DNA from: Panulirus ornatus | Taxonomy: Eukaryota; Arthropoda; Malacostraca; Decapoda; Palinuridae | Assembly: GCF_036320965.1 (NCBI RefSeq) | Contig: NC_092287.1 | Location: 13,113,459 to 13,177,458, forward strand | Direction: 5' to 3' | Length of the DNA stretch: 64,000 nucleotides | In this document: positions 12,860 through 25,927 of the stretch, in pieces | Numbering within the stretch: position 1 is the stretch's first letter | Layout: each line of letters opens with the position of its first letter | Made by a program: the position numbers and the translations under genes | Notes under the pieces: model-generated | Databases searched by the model: none | What the model was told of the DNA's origin: nothing | Seen by the model: only the letters and a program-made list of their open reading frames with translations

Positions 12860-15856
12860 ATGGGAAACAGAAGAAGGAGTCACGCGGGGAGTGATCATCC
12901 TCCTCGAAGGCTCAGAGTGGGGTGCCTAAATGTGTGTGGATGTAACCAAGATGTGAAAAAAGGAGAGATAGGTAGTATGTTTGAGGAAAGGAACCTGGAT
13001 GTTTTGGCTCTGAGCGAAACGAAGCTCAAGGGTAAAGGGGAAGAGTGGTTTGGAAATGTCTGGGGAGTGAAGTCAGGGGTTAGTGAGAGGACAAGAGCAA
13101 GGGAAGGAGTAGCAATACTCCTGAAACAGGAGTTGTGGGAGCATGTGATAGAATGTAAGAAAGTAAATTCTCGATTAATATGGGTAAAATTGAAAGTTGA
13201 TGGAGAGAGGTGGGTGATTATTGGTGCATATGCACCTGGGCATGAGAAGAAAGATCATGAGAGGCAAGTGTTTTGGGAGCAGCTGAATGAGTGTGTTAGC
13301 GGTTTTGATGCACGAGACCGGGTTATAGTGATGGGTGATTTGAATGCAAAGGTGAGTAATGTGGCAGTTGAGGGAATAATTGGTATGCATGGGGTGTTCA
13401 GTGTTGTAAATGGAAATGGTGAAGAGCTTGTAGATTTATGTGCTGAAAAAGGACTGATGATTGGGAATACCTGGTTTAAAAAGCGAGATATACATAAGTA
13501 TACTTATGTAAGTAGGAGAGATGGCCAGAGAGCGTTATTGGATTACGTGTTAATTGACAGGCGTGCGAAAGAGAGACTTTTGGATGTTAATGTGCTGAGA
13601 GGTGCAACTGGAGGGATGTCTGATCATTATCTTGTGGAGGCTAAGGTGAAGATTAGTATGGGTTTTCAGAAAAGAGGAGTGAATGTTGGGGTGAAGAAGG
13701 TGGTGAGAGTAAGTGAGCTTGGGAAGGAGACCTGTGTGGGGAAGTACCAGGAGAGACTGTGTACAGAATGGAAAAAGGTGAGAACAATGGAAGTAAGGGG
13801 AGTGGGGGAGGAATGGGATGTATTTAGGGAATCAGTGATGGATTGCGCAAAAGATGCTTGTGGCATGAGAAGAGTGGGAGGTGGGCTGTTTAGAAAGGGT
13901 AGTGAGTGGTGGGATGAAGAAGTAAGAGTATTAGTGAAAGAGAAGAGAGAGGCATTTGGACGATTTTTGCAGGGAAAAAATGCAATTGAGTGGGAGAAGT
14001 ATAAAAGAAAGAGACAGGAGGTCAAGAGAAAGGTGCAAGAGGTGAAAGAAAGGGCAAATGAGAGTTGGGGTGAGAGACTATCAGTAAATTTTAGGGAGAA
14101 TAAAAAGATGTTCTGGAAGGAGGTAAATAGGGTGCGTAAGACAAGGGAGCAAATGGGAACTTCAGTGAAGGGCGTAAATGGGGAGGTGATAACAAGTAGC
14201 GGTGATGTGAGAAGGAGATGGAATGAGTATTTTGAAGGTTTGTTGAATGTGTCTGATGACAGAGTGGCAGATATAGGGTGTTTTGGTCGAGGTGGTGTGC
14301 AAAGTGAGAGGGTTAGGGAAAATGATTTGGTAAACAGAGAAGAGGTAGTAAAAGCTTTGCGGAAGATGAAAGCCGGCAAGGCAGCAGGTTTGGATGGTAT
14401 TGCAGTGGAATTTATTAAAAAAGGGGGTGACTGTATTGTTGACTGGTTGGTAAGGTTATTTAATGTATGTATGACTCATGGTGAGGTGCCTGAGGATTGG
14501 CGGAATGCGTGCATAGTGCCATTGTACAAAGGCAAAGGGGATAAGAGTGAGTGCTCAAATTACAGAGGTATAAGTTTGTTGAGTATTCCTGGTAAATTAT
14601 ATGGGAGGGTATTGATTGAGAGGGTGAAGGCATGTACAGAGCATCAGATTGGGGAAGAGCAGTGCGGTTTCAGAAGTGGTAGAGGATGTGTGGATCAGGT
14701 GTTTGCTTTGAAGAATGTATGTGAGAAATACTTAGAAAAGCAAATGGATTTGTATGTAGCATTTATGGATCTGGAGAAGGCATATGATAGAGTTGATAGA
14801 GATGCTCTGTGGAAGGTATTAAGAATATATGGTGTGGGAGGCAAGTTGTTAGAAGCAGTGAAAAGTTTTTATCGAGGATGTAAGGCATGTGTACGTGTAG
14901 GAAGAGAGGAAAGTGATTGGTTCTCAGTGAATGTAGGTTTGCGGCAGGGGTGTGTGATGTCTCCATGGTTGTTTAATTTGTTTATGGATGGGGTTGTTAG
15001 GGAGGTAAATGCAAGAGTTTTGGAAAGAGGGGCAAGTATGAAGTCTGTTGGGGATGAGAGAGCTTGGGAAGTGAGTCAGTTGTTGTTCGCTGATGATACA
15101 GCGCTGGTGGCTGATTCATGTGAGAAACTGCAGAAGCTGGTGACTGAGTTTGGTAAAGTGTGTGGAAGAAGAAAGTTAAGAGTAAATGTGAATAAGAGCA
15201 AGGTTATTAGGTACAGTAGGGGTGAGGGTCAAGTCAATTGGGAGGTGAGTTTGAATGGAGAAAAACTGGAGGAAGTGAAGTGTTTTAGATATCTGGGAGT
15301 GGATCTGTCAGCGGATGGAACCATGGAAGCGGAAGTGGATCATAGGGTGGGGGAGGGGGCGAAAATTTTGGGAGCCTTGAAAAATGTGTGGAAGTCGAGA
15401 ACATTATCTCGGAAAGCAAAAATGGGTATGTTTGAAGGAATAGTGGTACCAACAATGTTGTATGGTTGCGAGGCGTGGGCTATGGATAGAGATGTGCGCA
15501 GGAGGATGGATGTGCTGGAAATGAGATGTTTGAGGAAAATGTGTGGTGTGAGGTGGTTTGATCGAGTAAGTAACGTAAGGGTAAGAGAGATGTGTGGAAA
15601 TAAAAAGAGCGTGGTTGAGAGAGCAGAAGAGGGTGTTTTGAAATGGTTTGGGCACATGGAGAGAATGAGTGAGGAAAGATTGACCAAGAGGATATATGTG
15701 TCGGAGGTGGAGGGAACGAGGAGAAGAGGGAGACCAAATTGGAGGTGGAAAGATGGAGTGAAAAAGATTTTGTGTGATCGGGGCCTGAACATGCAGGAGG
15801 GTGAAAGGAGGGCAAGGAATAGAGTGAATTGGAGCGATGTGGTATACAGGGGTTGA
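12860..15856 (+). CDS. RTE-like polyprotein: endonuclease-reverse transcriptase
   Basis: An uninterrupted 998-codon frame. Residues about 20-260 form an EEP (APE-like) endonuclease: LNVCG at 23-27, SETK with E53, AYAPG near 122, MGDLNA with D160 and N162, LLDYVLIDRR near 227, and SDH at 254-256. A basic linker follows. The RT occupies about 500-760: GLDGIAVEF near 511, FMDLEKAYDRV with D637, [16 protein letters not shown], and FADD at 743-746. The C-terminal 240 residues contain [16 protein letters not shown] and [12 protein letters not shown] and end in VVYRG. Together these would nick target DNA and copy element RNA at the nick. I see no ORF1, gag, RNase H or zinc knuckle. The start was chosen because this ATG (MGNRRRSHAG) follows the shared leader. 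It belongs to the young lineage (ILCDRG, DHRVGEG, short 3'UTR). Every catalytic residue I can identify is present, so it may be active, but expression is unproven. Confidence 0.95.
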   Translation: MGNRRRSHAGSDHPPRRLRVGCLNVCGCNQDVKKGEIGSMFEERNLDVLALSETKLKGKGEEWFGNVWGVKSGVSERTRAREGVAILLKQELWEHVIECKKVNSRLIWVKLKVDGERWVIIGAYAPGHEKKDHERQVFWEQLNECVSGFDARDRVIVMGDLNAKVSNVAVEGIIGMHGVFSVVNGNGEELVDLCAEKGLMIGNTWFKKRDIHKYTYVSRRDGQRALLDYVLIDRRAKERLLDVNVLRGATGGMSDHYLVEAKVKISMGFQKRGVNVGVKKVVRVSELGKETCVGKYQERLCTEWKKVRTMEVRGVGEEWDVFRESVMDCAKDACGMRRVGGGLFRKGSEWWDEEVRVLVKEKREAFGRFLQGKNAIEWEKYKRKRQEVKRKVQEVKERANESWGERLSVNFRENKKMFWKEVNRVRKTREQMGTSVKGVNGEVITSSGDVRRRWNEYFEGLLNVSDDRVADIGCFGRGGVQSERVRENDLVNREEVVKALRKMKAGKAAGLDGIAVEFIKKGGDCIVDWLVRLFNVCMTHGEVPEDWRNACIVPLYKGKGDKSECSNYRGISLLSIPGKLYGRVLIERVKACTEHQIGEEQCGFRSGRGCVDQVFALKNVCEKYLEKQMDLYVAFMDLEKAYDRVDRDALWKVLRIYGVGGKLLEAVKSFYRGCKACVRVGREESDWFSVNVGLRQGCVMSPWLFNLFMDGVVREVNARVLERGASMKSVGDERAWEVSQLLFADDTALVADSCEKLQKLVTEFGKVCGRRKLRVNVNKSKVIRYSRGEGQVNWEVSLNGEKLEEVKCFRYLGVDLSADGTMEAEVDHRVGEGAKILGALKNVWKSRTLSRKAKMGMFEGIVVPTMLYGCEAWAMDRDVRRRMDVLEMRCLRKMCGVRWFDRVSNVRVREMCGNKKSVVERAEEGVLKWFGHMERMSEERLTKRIYVSEVEGTRRRGRPNWRWKDGVKKILCDRGLNMQEGERRARNRVNWSDVVYRG

Positions 15857-16365
<509 letters not shown>

Positions 16366-16459
<94 letters not shown>
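16366..16459. repeat. (AT)n microsatellite
   Basis: Follows the tail AGTATGAAGAAAGGA of the preceding UTR-like piece. Confidence 0.97.
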
Positions 16460-16460
<1 letters not shown>

Positions 16461-16549
16461 CCTTTTTTTATTTTACTTGATTGGTGTTTCCAACATTAGC
16501 GAGGTAGCACCAGGAAACAGATGAAGAATGGCCCATCCTCTCATATACA
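16460..16549 (-). mobile_element. Diverged RTE 3'-end fragment
   Basis: Antisense sequence with TTAGCGAGGTAGC, AGGAAACAGATGAAGAATGGCCC, clearly related to the terminal part of the RTE 3'UTR but diverged. It is solo, with no attached coding sequence. Confidence 0.6.
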
Positions 16550-19944
<3,395 letters not shown>

Positions 19945-19956
<12 letters not shown>

Positions 19957-20103
19957 AAATCATGGAAAGTTGTGTGGGGCCTGGATGTGGAAAGGGAGCT
20001 GTGGTTTCGGTGCATTATTGCATGACCTAGAGACTGAGTGTGAACGAATGGGGCCTTTGTTGTCTTTTCCTAGCGCTACCTCGCACACCTGAGAGGGGAG
20101 GGG

Positions 20104-20110
<7 letters not shown>
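19945..20110 (+). other. Long-form 3'UTR (partial) of c9
   Basis: After GAAGCGTCTGGGGTAAA it carries the internal block absent from young copies: GGCCTGGATGTGGAAAGGGA, GTTTCGGTGCATTATTGCATG, GAACGAATGGGGCC, and CTACCTCGCACACC. It ends at (AT)n before the final CGGGAGACAGCGAC segment. Confidence 0.8.
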
Positions 20111-20383
<273 letters not shown>

Positions 20384-20586
20384 AACGCTCATACATATAC
20401 ATATGCATGTACATGCATGTCAACGTATAATGAATATATATATATCAATGTATACATACATATACACACACAAACCCGTATATAGATATTTGCACACAGA
20501 CTCATAGATATATATACACATGTATGTATTCATACTTGCTGCCCTCATTGAATCTCGTTGATACCCCGCCACACAGGATATAATCT

Positions 20587-20588
<2 letters not shown>
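20384..20588 (-). mobile_element. Fragment of long-form RTE 3'UTR
   Basis: Antisense. A CATACATATACACACAC-rich part is followed by ACTTGCTGCCCTCATTGAAT and ACCCCGCCACACA, which match the internal block of the long 3'UTR (compare 43860-43915). No coding sequence is attached. Confidence 0.65.

Positions 20589-20680
<92 letters not shown>
20589..20680. repeat. (TA)n microsatellite
   Basis: Pure TA between two UTR fragments. Confidence 0.97.
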
Positions 20681-20682
<2 letters not shown>

Positions 20683-20746
20683 TATCACATTACACATAAG
20701 AGCTCGTTACTTAGAGTGAACGAATGCGGCCTTTTTTGTCTTTTCC
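20681..20746 (+). mobile_element. Short piece of RTE 3'UTR
   Basis: Includes AGTGAACGAATGCGGCCTTT and TTGTCTTTTCCT, as in the long-form 3'UTR, and is cut before the CTACCTCGC motif. Confidence 0.55.
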
Positions 20747-20836
20747 TGGCTGTGTGAGCCTGATGGGAAAAGTCCGGTGTAGTACCCGTTGCTCACCATG
20801 ACACGAAGGGTATTCGAGTACATAGAATTCGAATAG
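20747..20836 (+). mobile_element. tRNA-SINE fragment (3' part)
   Basis: GGCTGTGTGAGCCTG, CCGTTGCTCACCATG, GGGTATTCGAGTACATAG and TTCGAATAGT match the downstream part of the SINE unit. The tRNA-like head is missing. Confidence 0.75.
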
Positions 20837-21008
20837 TCTTCGAGGAGGATGAACACTCTCCGCTTGACTCCTTCTTCTGTTTCCACTTTTAGAAAGCTGA
20901 AATACAGGTAGGAAGGGATTCTAATCAATCACTCCCGTTTCCTTTAGTCGCCTTTTACGACACGTGACAGTTCGTGGGAAGTATTTTCTCTCCTCTATCC
21001 CCAGGGAT
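20837..21008 (-). mobile_element. RTE 5'UTR/start fragment
   Basis: Antisense: CGAGGAGGATGAACACTC, TTCTTCTGTTTCC, TAGTCGCCTTTTACGACACG and TATCCCCAGGGAT. It covers the start of the ORF and the last part of the leader of a diverged copy, and is joined to the opposite-strand c10. Confidence 0.75.
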
Positions 21009-21955
21009 AAAAAATAATGTATGGAAGTCGAGAACGTTATCTTGGAAGGCAAAAATGGGTACGTTTGAAGGAATAGTGGTTCCCACAATGTTATATGGAT
21101 GCGAGGCGTGGGCTATAGATAGATTTGTGCGGAGGCGGGTGGATGTGCTGGAAATGAGATATTTGAGGACAATACGTGGTGTGAGGTGGTTTGATCGAGT
21201 AAGTAATGAAAGGGTAAGAGAGATGTGTGGTAATAAAAAGAGTGTGGTTGAGAGAGCAGAAGAGGGTGTTTTGAAATTGTTTGGTCACATGGAGAGAAAG
21301 AGTGAAGAAAGATTGAAAAAGAGGATATTTGTGTCAGAGGTGGAGGGAACGAGAAATGGGAGACCAAATTGGAGGTGGAAAGATGGGGTGAAACAAATTT
21401 TGAACGATCGGGGAGTGAAAATGCAGGAGGGTGAAAGGCGTGCAAGGAATAGAGTGAATTGGAAGGATATTGTATACCACGGTCGACGTGCTGTCATTGG
21501 ACTGAACCAGAGCATGTGAAGCGTCTGGGGTCAACCATGGAAAGTTTTGTTGGGCCTGGATGTGGAAAGGTAGCTGTGGTTTTGGTGCATTATATATGAT
21601 TGCTAGAGACTGAGTGTGAACGAATGTGGCCTTTGTTGTCTTTTCCTAGCGCTACCTCGCACACATGCGGGGGGGGGGGGTTTGGGGGGGTTGTCATTTT
21701 ATGTGTGATGGGGTGGCGACGGGAATGAATAATGGCAGACAGTATAAAATATGTACACCTGTATATATGTATATGTCTGTGTGTGTGTGTATATATATAT
21801 GTATACGTTTAGATGTATTGGTATGTATACGTGCGTGTGTGGACGTGTATGTATATACATGTGTATGTGGGTGGTTTAGGCCATTCTCTCGTCTGTTTCC
21901 TTGTGCTACCTCGCTAACGTGGGAGACAGCAACAAAGTATAATAAAAAGAGAAAA
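21009..21955 (+). pseudogene. RTE-like copy c10, 3' part, oldest type
   Basis: Sense. The open C-terminal region runs from [19 protein letters not shown] (about 21013) to the stop at 21519 and ends VVYHGRRAVIGLNQSM-like (IVYHGRRAVIGLNQSM). It has ILNDRG instead of ILCDRG, many private substitutions, and a two-codon loss at TRNGRPNWRW. The full long-form 3'UTR (21520-21955) follows, with a G-rich stretch (21669-21690). It keeps the longer C-terminus of the ancestral type and lacks the RT core. Confidence 0.9.
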
Positions 21956-21962
21956 ATAGTAT

Positions 21963-22335
21963 TTGAATAGTAATTTACCTATTAGAGGCAATCATAGTCT
22001 AGCGGTAGCGCTCCCGCCTGTTGCACAAGGTCATGGATTCGATCCTGGCTGTTGGAGGTTTGTATGTTCTATGAAGGTGCGCGTTCATATGCACTTTGTT
22101 CGTATTCATATACCTCCGCGTTGTACAGTTAGGTTCAGTAAAATGCTATCCGCTGGCTGTGTGAGCCTGTGTAGACCCCGTTGCTCACCAGCGTTAGATG
22201 ACGGGTATTCAAGTACATAGTAATCGAATAGTCATTTCCCTATTAGGGGCGATCATAGCCTAGCGGGAGCGCTCCCACCTTTTGCTCAAGGATCCCGGGC
22301 TCGATCCTGGCTGTTGGAGGTTTGTATGATATGTA

Positions 22336-22338
<3 letters not shown>
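21963..22338 (+). mobile_element. tRNA-derived SINE, tandem head-to-tail pair
   Basis: The first unit (about 21965-22225) has a tRNA-like head with A-box-like AGTCTAGCGGTAGCG and B-box GATTCGATCC, then GTTGGAGGTTTGTATGTTC, TACCTCCGCGTTGTACAG, CCGTTGCTCACCAG and ATCGAATAGT. The second unit begins directly after it (CATTTCCCTATTAGGGGCGA) and is cut after its head at (AT)n. The spacing between units is 261 bp. RNA polymerase III transcription is expected for this class. Confidence 0.8.

Positions 22339-22413
<75 letters not shown>
22339..22413. repeat. (AT)n microsatellite
   Basis: Truncates the second SINE unit. Confidence 0.97.
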
Positions 22414-22414
<1 letters not shown>

Positions 22415-22611
22415 CCACATTCTCATACCTCTCATCTCTATTTCTTTACTTGTTTCAGTAGAACGTGTTATTCTGTTTTGCTCTCATACCCATGTTTTGT
22501 TCTTATCTACATATAGTCACCCATTCAACTTTTCTCCTCAGTGCCATATCATATTTCATTTTTTTTTTTCAACCTCCACTCATCGCTATCTTCTGGTAGA
22601 TTCGGATTCTT

Positions 22612-22615
<4 letters not shown>

Positions 22616-22673
<58 letters not shown>
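22616..22673. repeat. (AT)n microsatellite
   Basis: Simple AT tract in unique sequence with no element attached. Confidence 0.97.
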
Positions 22674-22675
<2 letters not shown>

Positions 22676-23283
22676 ATAAAGAAAATCTACAGTCCTCCAT
22701 TCCTGGTACCTCCTCTCTCTCATCCATTGCCACACACCTCCAGCCACCTTATTCTTGCACCGTCTTCACGTCACCTTAGCTTCACGCTGTGCTGCCTCGG
22801 AGACTTTCAGCTTCATATTCGAATTCTCTTGGGAGTTAGATTTTACAGTCTTCGATCCTTTAAAACCCCCGTTCTCTTTCACTGTCCTCGTTTTCTTCTT
22901 CCCACAATCCTGTCCTGCACCACCCGTAAGAAAACGACTATTATAACCTAAAATATCGCTACAAAACGACCTTTTGCAAACACAGGTCCCACCCAGTCCT
23001 TTCCTACACCACCGCACGTCTTGAATATTGTCCATCGTATTCTTTTTCCTCTAACCGTGTGCGTCTGTGATTCACCTCATGTGAAAATAGCGAACTGGGT
23101 CACTGGGTTGCTTCAGTATTTTCCTCCTCTCCCTCACAATTCGCTTCACCTGTTCTTCACATTTGCTTCACTCACCATTGTTCACATCTTTTTCTCCATC
23201 CCTCCCTCCCCCTTCCATCTTCTTTATTCCGTCTCCCCTCCACCACGTTTTCAATTTCTTGTCCTTCTCCTGTAATAGTTTCC

Positions 23284-23287
<4 letters not shown>

Positions 23288-23326
<39 letters not shown>
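23288..23326. repeat. (TC)n microsatellite
   Basis: About 19 TC units. Confidence 0.97.
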
Positions 23327-23328
<2 letters not shown>

Positions 23329-23652
23329 TAGTCGGCACCCACCAGCAAGAGTGGAATATTGACGGTACTACCTCGGCTGGACGTCAGGAGGGGTTAGTGA
23401 CGTGAGCGCAGTATTCCAATACTTCAGCGGCTGTCACGTTTCAGTCTCTTGGTCTGTGGATTTTTTTTCCGTGCCTCACCTACACGTGGACTACCGGATT
23501 TCAGATCACAGACACGAAGTCTCTATCTTACATGATTTAACATTTGATGACATGTAACTTGCACGAATCCATCTCCTTAACCCATGAAAAGAGCGGTGAT
23601 CGCTACGCGATAGACCTGTCGTTTGCAGAAATCTCGTCCCAGGTACTTGTTA

Positions 23653-23655
<3 letters not shown>

Positions 23656-23732
<77 letters not shown>
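23656..23732. repeat. (TC)n microsatellite
   Basis: About 38 TC units. Confidence 0.97.
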
Positions 23733-23736
<4 letters not shown>

Positions 23737-23786
23737 ATGTTCCTTTTTAGGCCCCATATGTTCTACATTATTTATTCTCCTCTTCC

Positions 23787-24110
23787 GTTTTCCCCTCGTT
23801 TCACCCTTGCAATCCTTCCCGTCTTTCCCCTTCATTATCTTTTCCTTATTCTTCTTGTTTCACCCCTGTTACCTCTCCCTTCTTTCCCTTGCTTTACCCT
23901 TGTTATCTTTCCCTTGTTCCCCTGGTTTCACCATCGTTATCTTTCTCGTTTTCCCCTCATTTAACTCAAGCTATCTTTCTCGTCTTCCCCTCGTTTCATT
24001 CATCTCATCTTCCTCATTTTCCCATTGTTTCGCCCATTGTATCTTTTTTTTATTCCTCCTTTTGCTTACCCTTGTTATCTTCCCCTCGTATCTCTCCCTT
24101 CTTTCGATCT
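23787..24110 (+). repeat. Degenerate 33-34 bp pyrimidine minisatellite
   Basis: About ten units. The best-kept ones follow the pattern TTTTCCCCTCGTTTCACC then CTTGTTATCTTTCTCG. Units start near 23787, 23821, 23915, 23949, 23983 and 24017. Lengths are mostly 33-35 bp with a few near 30. The strand is almost purely pyrimidine. Confidence 0.75.
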
Positions 24111-24362
24111 TCATTAGTATGTCTTCATCTTACTCTTTACCCTCCATATATACGTATATCACTTTACCCTCCATATATACCTCTACATATCCTTTACGGC
24201 CTCTTTCGTCAACCTTGCCTTCTCCTTTTATCATATCTTGACCTAATTCGACTCACACATTTATCTGGCTTTTATATATTTCTATTCTTCTATCCGTTTT
24301 ATCTATTTGTTTTTATTCTCTTTTTCTTTATTCTTTATTTCCCATTCTGTCCTATCGTTGTT

Positions 24363-24363
<1 letters not shown>

Positions 24364-24454
<91 letters not shown>
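24364..24454. repeat. (TC)n microsatellite
   Basis: About 45 TC units, the longest TC tract in the window. Confidence 0.97.
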
Positions 24455-24457
<3 letters not shown>

Positions 24458-24700
24458 TTTCACTTAGTATTTATCCCCTTTGACGGTGTAGCTCTTCGTC
24501 TCCCATTTATTTCTCTCTCTCTCCCTCTCCCTGAGACACTCCCATCGTCTTCACTTCTCCCTCACACTCACCTTACTCCTCCTCTTCCCTCACACTCAAC
24601 TTCCTCTCCCTCTCTTCCCAGAATTCCCCTAAACCACAGAACTTGAGTAGGTTTGACATCTGCTTGCAATGTCATGACTCGCTGTGTCACTCTCCTGACA
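24455..24700. other. Unique CT-rich sequence
   Basis: Polypyrimidine sequence with CCCTCACACTCA repeated twice near 24560-24600. No gene seen. Confidence 0.45.
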
Positions 24701-24890
24701 CTGTCCATTACCTGTCCCAGGATCACCTACCACAGACGCTGTCAACTACCTGACGGAGGATGAACTGCCCAAGACACCCTCCACTGCCTGTCCCAGGATG
24801 ACCTGCCACAAACTCTCTCAACTACCTGACCGAAGATGACCTGCCCCAGACACCGTCCATTACCTGTCCCAGGATGACCTGCCTCAATCT
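24701..24890 (+). repeat. 38-bp minisatellite with alternating A/B units
   Basis: Five consecutive units of exactly 38 bp, starting at 24701, 24739, 24777, 24815 and 24853. Odd units carry TACCTGTCCCAGGAT-like sequence. Even units carry CAACTACCTGAC then GA(A/G)GATGA. The higher-order period is therefore 76 bp. Because 38 is not a multiple of three, a coding repeat is unlikely. Confidence 0.9.
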
Positions 24891-25035
24891 GTGTCCACAA
24901 ATAACCCTAAGAATACACTCCTGTCAAAAAACTTAGATTTGAAATAAGTCCATATATCCCTGCTACTGGAAGCACCGCCGCCATGGTAAGCGGGAGTTTC
25001 TAGAAAGAAGTCCTAGGTAATTGTATTAATAATTA
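24891..25035. other. Unique sequence
   Basis: Between the minisatellite and a SINE fragment. Nothing recognised. Confidence 0.4.
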
Positions 25036-25140
25036 AGCGCACCTTCTTAGAACACACAAACCTCCAACAGCACGATCGAATCCGGGACCGTTGTGCCACA
25101 GGCGGGAATGCTATTGGCCTAGCGGTAGCATTCCCGCCTG
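25036..25140. mobile_element. tRNA-SINE fragment folded back on itself
   Basis: 25036-25112 is the SINE head antisense (GCGCACCTTCTTAGAACAC, CCTCCAACAGCACGATCGAAT). 25114-25140 is the start of the head in sense (TGGCCTAGCGGTAGCATTCC). 25099-25112 and 25127-25140 are perfect 14-bp inverted repeats around a 14-base loop. The end at 25140 is joined directly to c11. Confidence 0.8.
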
Positions 25141-25743
25141 TATGTGAGAAATACTTAGAAAACCAAATGGATTTGTATGTAGCATGTATGGATCTGGAGA
25201 AGGCATATGATAGAGTTGATAGAGATGCTCTGTGGAAGGTATCAAGAATATATGGTGTGGAAGGTAAGTTGTTAGACACAGTGAAAAGTTTTTATCGAGG
25301 ATGTAAGGCATGTGTACGTGTAGAAAGAGGAAAGTGACTGTTTCTCAGTGAATGTTGGTTTGCTACAGAGGTGCGTGATATCTCTATGGTTGTTTAATTT
25401 GTTTATGGATGGGGTTGTTAGGGGGGTGAAGGCAAAAGTTTTGGAAACAGGGGCAACTATACAGTCTGTTGTGGATGAGAAGCTTTGGGAAGTGAGTCAG
25501 TTGTTGTTCTCTGATGATACAGCGCTGGTGACTGATTAGGGTGAAAAACTGCAGAAGCTGGTGACTAAGTTTGGTAAAGTGTGTGAAACAAGAGAGCTGA
25601 GAGTTAATGTGAATAAGAGCAAGGTTATTAGGTACAGTAGAGTTGAGGGACAAGTCAGCTGGGAGGCAAGCATGAATGGAGAAAAACTGGAGGAAGTGAA
25701 GTGGATTTGGCAGCAGTTGGAACCATGGAAGCAGAATTGAATC
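25141..25743 (+). pseudogene. RTE-like RT fragment c11
   Basis: Sense fragment from CEKYLENQMDLYVAC, with YDRVDRDALWK, a diverged GLLQRCVISLWLFNLF motif and FSDDTALVTD in place of [10 protein letters not shown], to EAELNH. A frameshift lies near 25330, a stop follows LVTD, and about 25 bp are missing at EEVKWIWQQ. Strongly mutated and older than its neighbours. It ends in (TA)n without a 3'UTR. Confidence 0.88.
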
Positions 25744-25773
25744 ATATATATTTATATATATATATATATATAT
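25744..25773. repeat. Short (TA)n tract
   Basis: Between c11 and an antisense SINE. Confidence 0.9.
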
Positions 25774-25927
25774 CATACAAAGGTCCATCAGCCAGGATCG
25801 AACCTGGGACCCCTCGTGCAAGAGGCAGGCATGCTAACCGCTAGGCTAAGGGACTGTATAATAGGAAACAACTATTCGAAATACTAAGTACTCGAATACC
25901 CTTCGTCTCACTATGGTGAGCAACGGG
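25774..25927 (-). mobile_element. tRNA-SINE, antisense, permuted unit
   Basis: Antisense head with B-box complement (AGGATCGAACC) and A-box complement (GCTAACCGCTAGGCTA), then the end of a neighbouring unit through CGAATACCC to GTGAGCAACGGGG. About 150 bp (25779-25927) appear identical to 28535-28684 on the far side of c12. Confidence 0.85.

Larger units (their letters stand above)
22414..23786. other. Unique pyrimidine-rich sequence, no gene recognised
   Basis: C/T-rich on the plus strand, with (AT)n at 22616-22673 and (TC)n at 23288-23326 and 23656-23732. Open frames here are low-complexity and show no domain. Confidence 0.5.

Noticed and set aside
23623..24467. Leu-Ser and Phe-rich frames across the pyrimidine-rich region
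   Set aside because: Composition alone keeps them open. They overlap (TC)n and the minisatellite.
24701..24890. CRISPR array
   Set aside because: Units are contiguous with no unique spacers, and the sequence is clearly eukaryotic.
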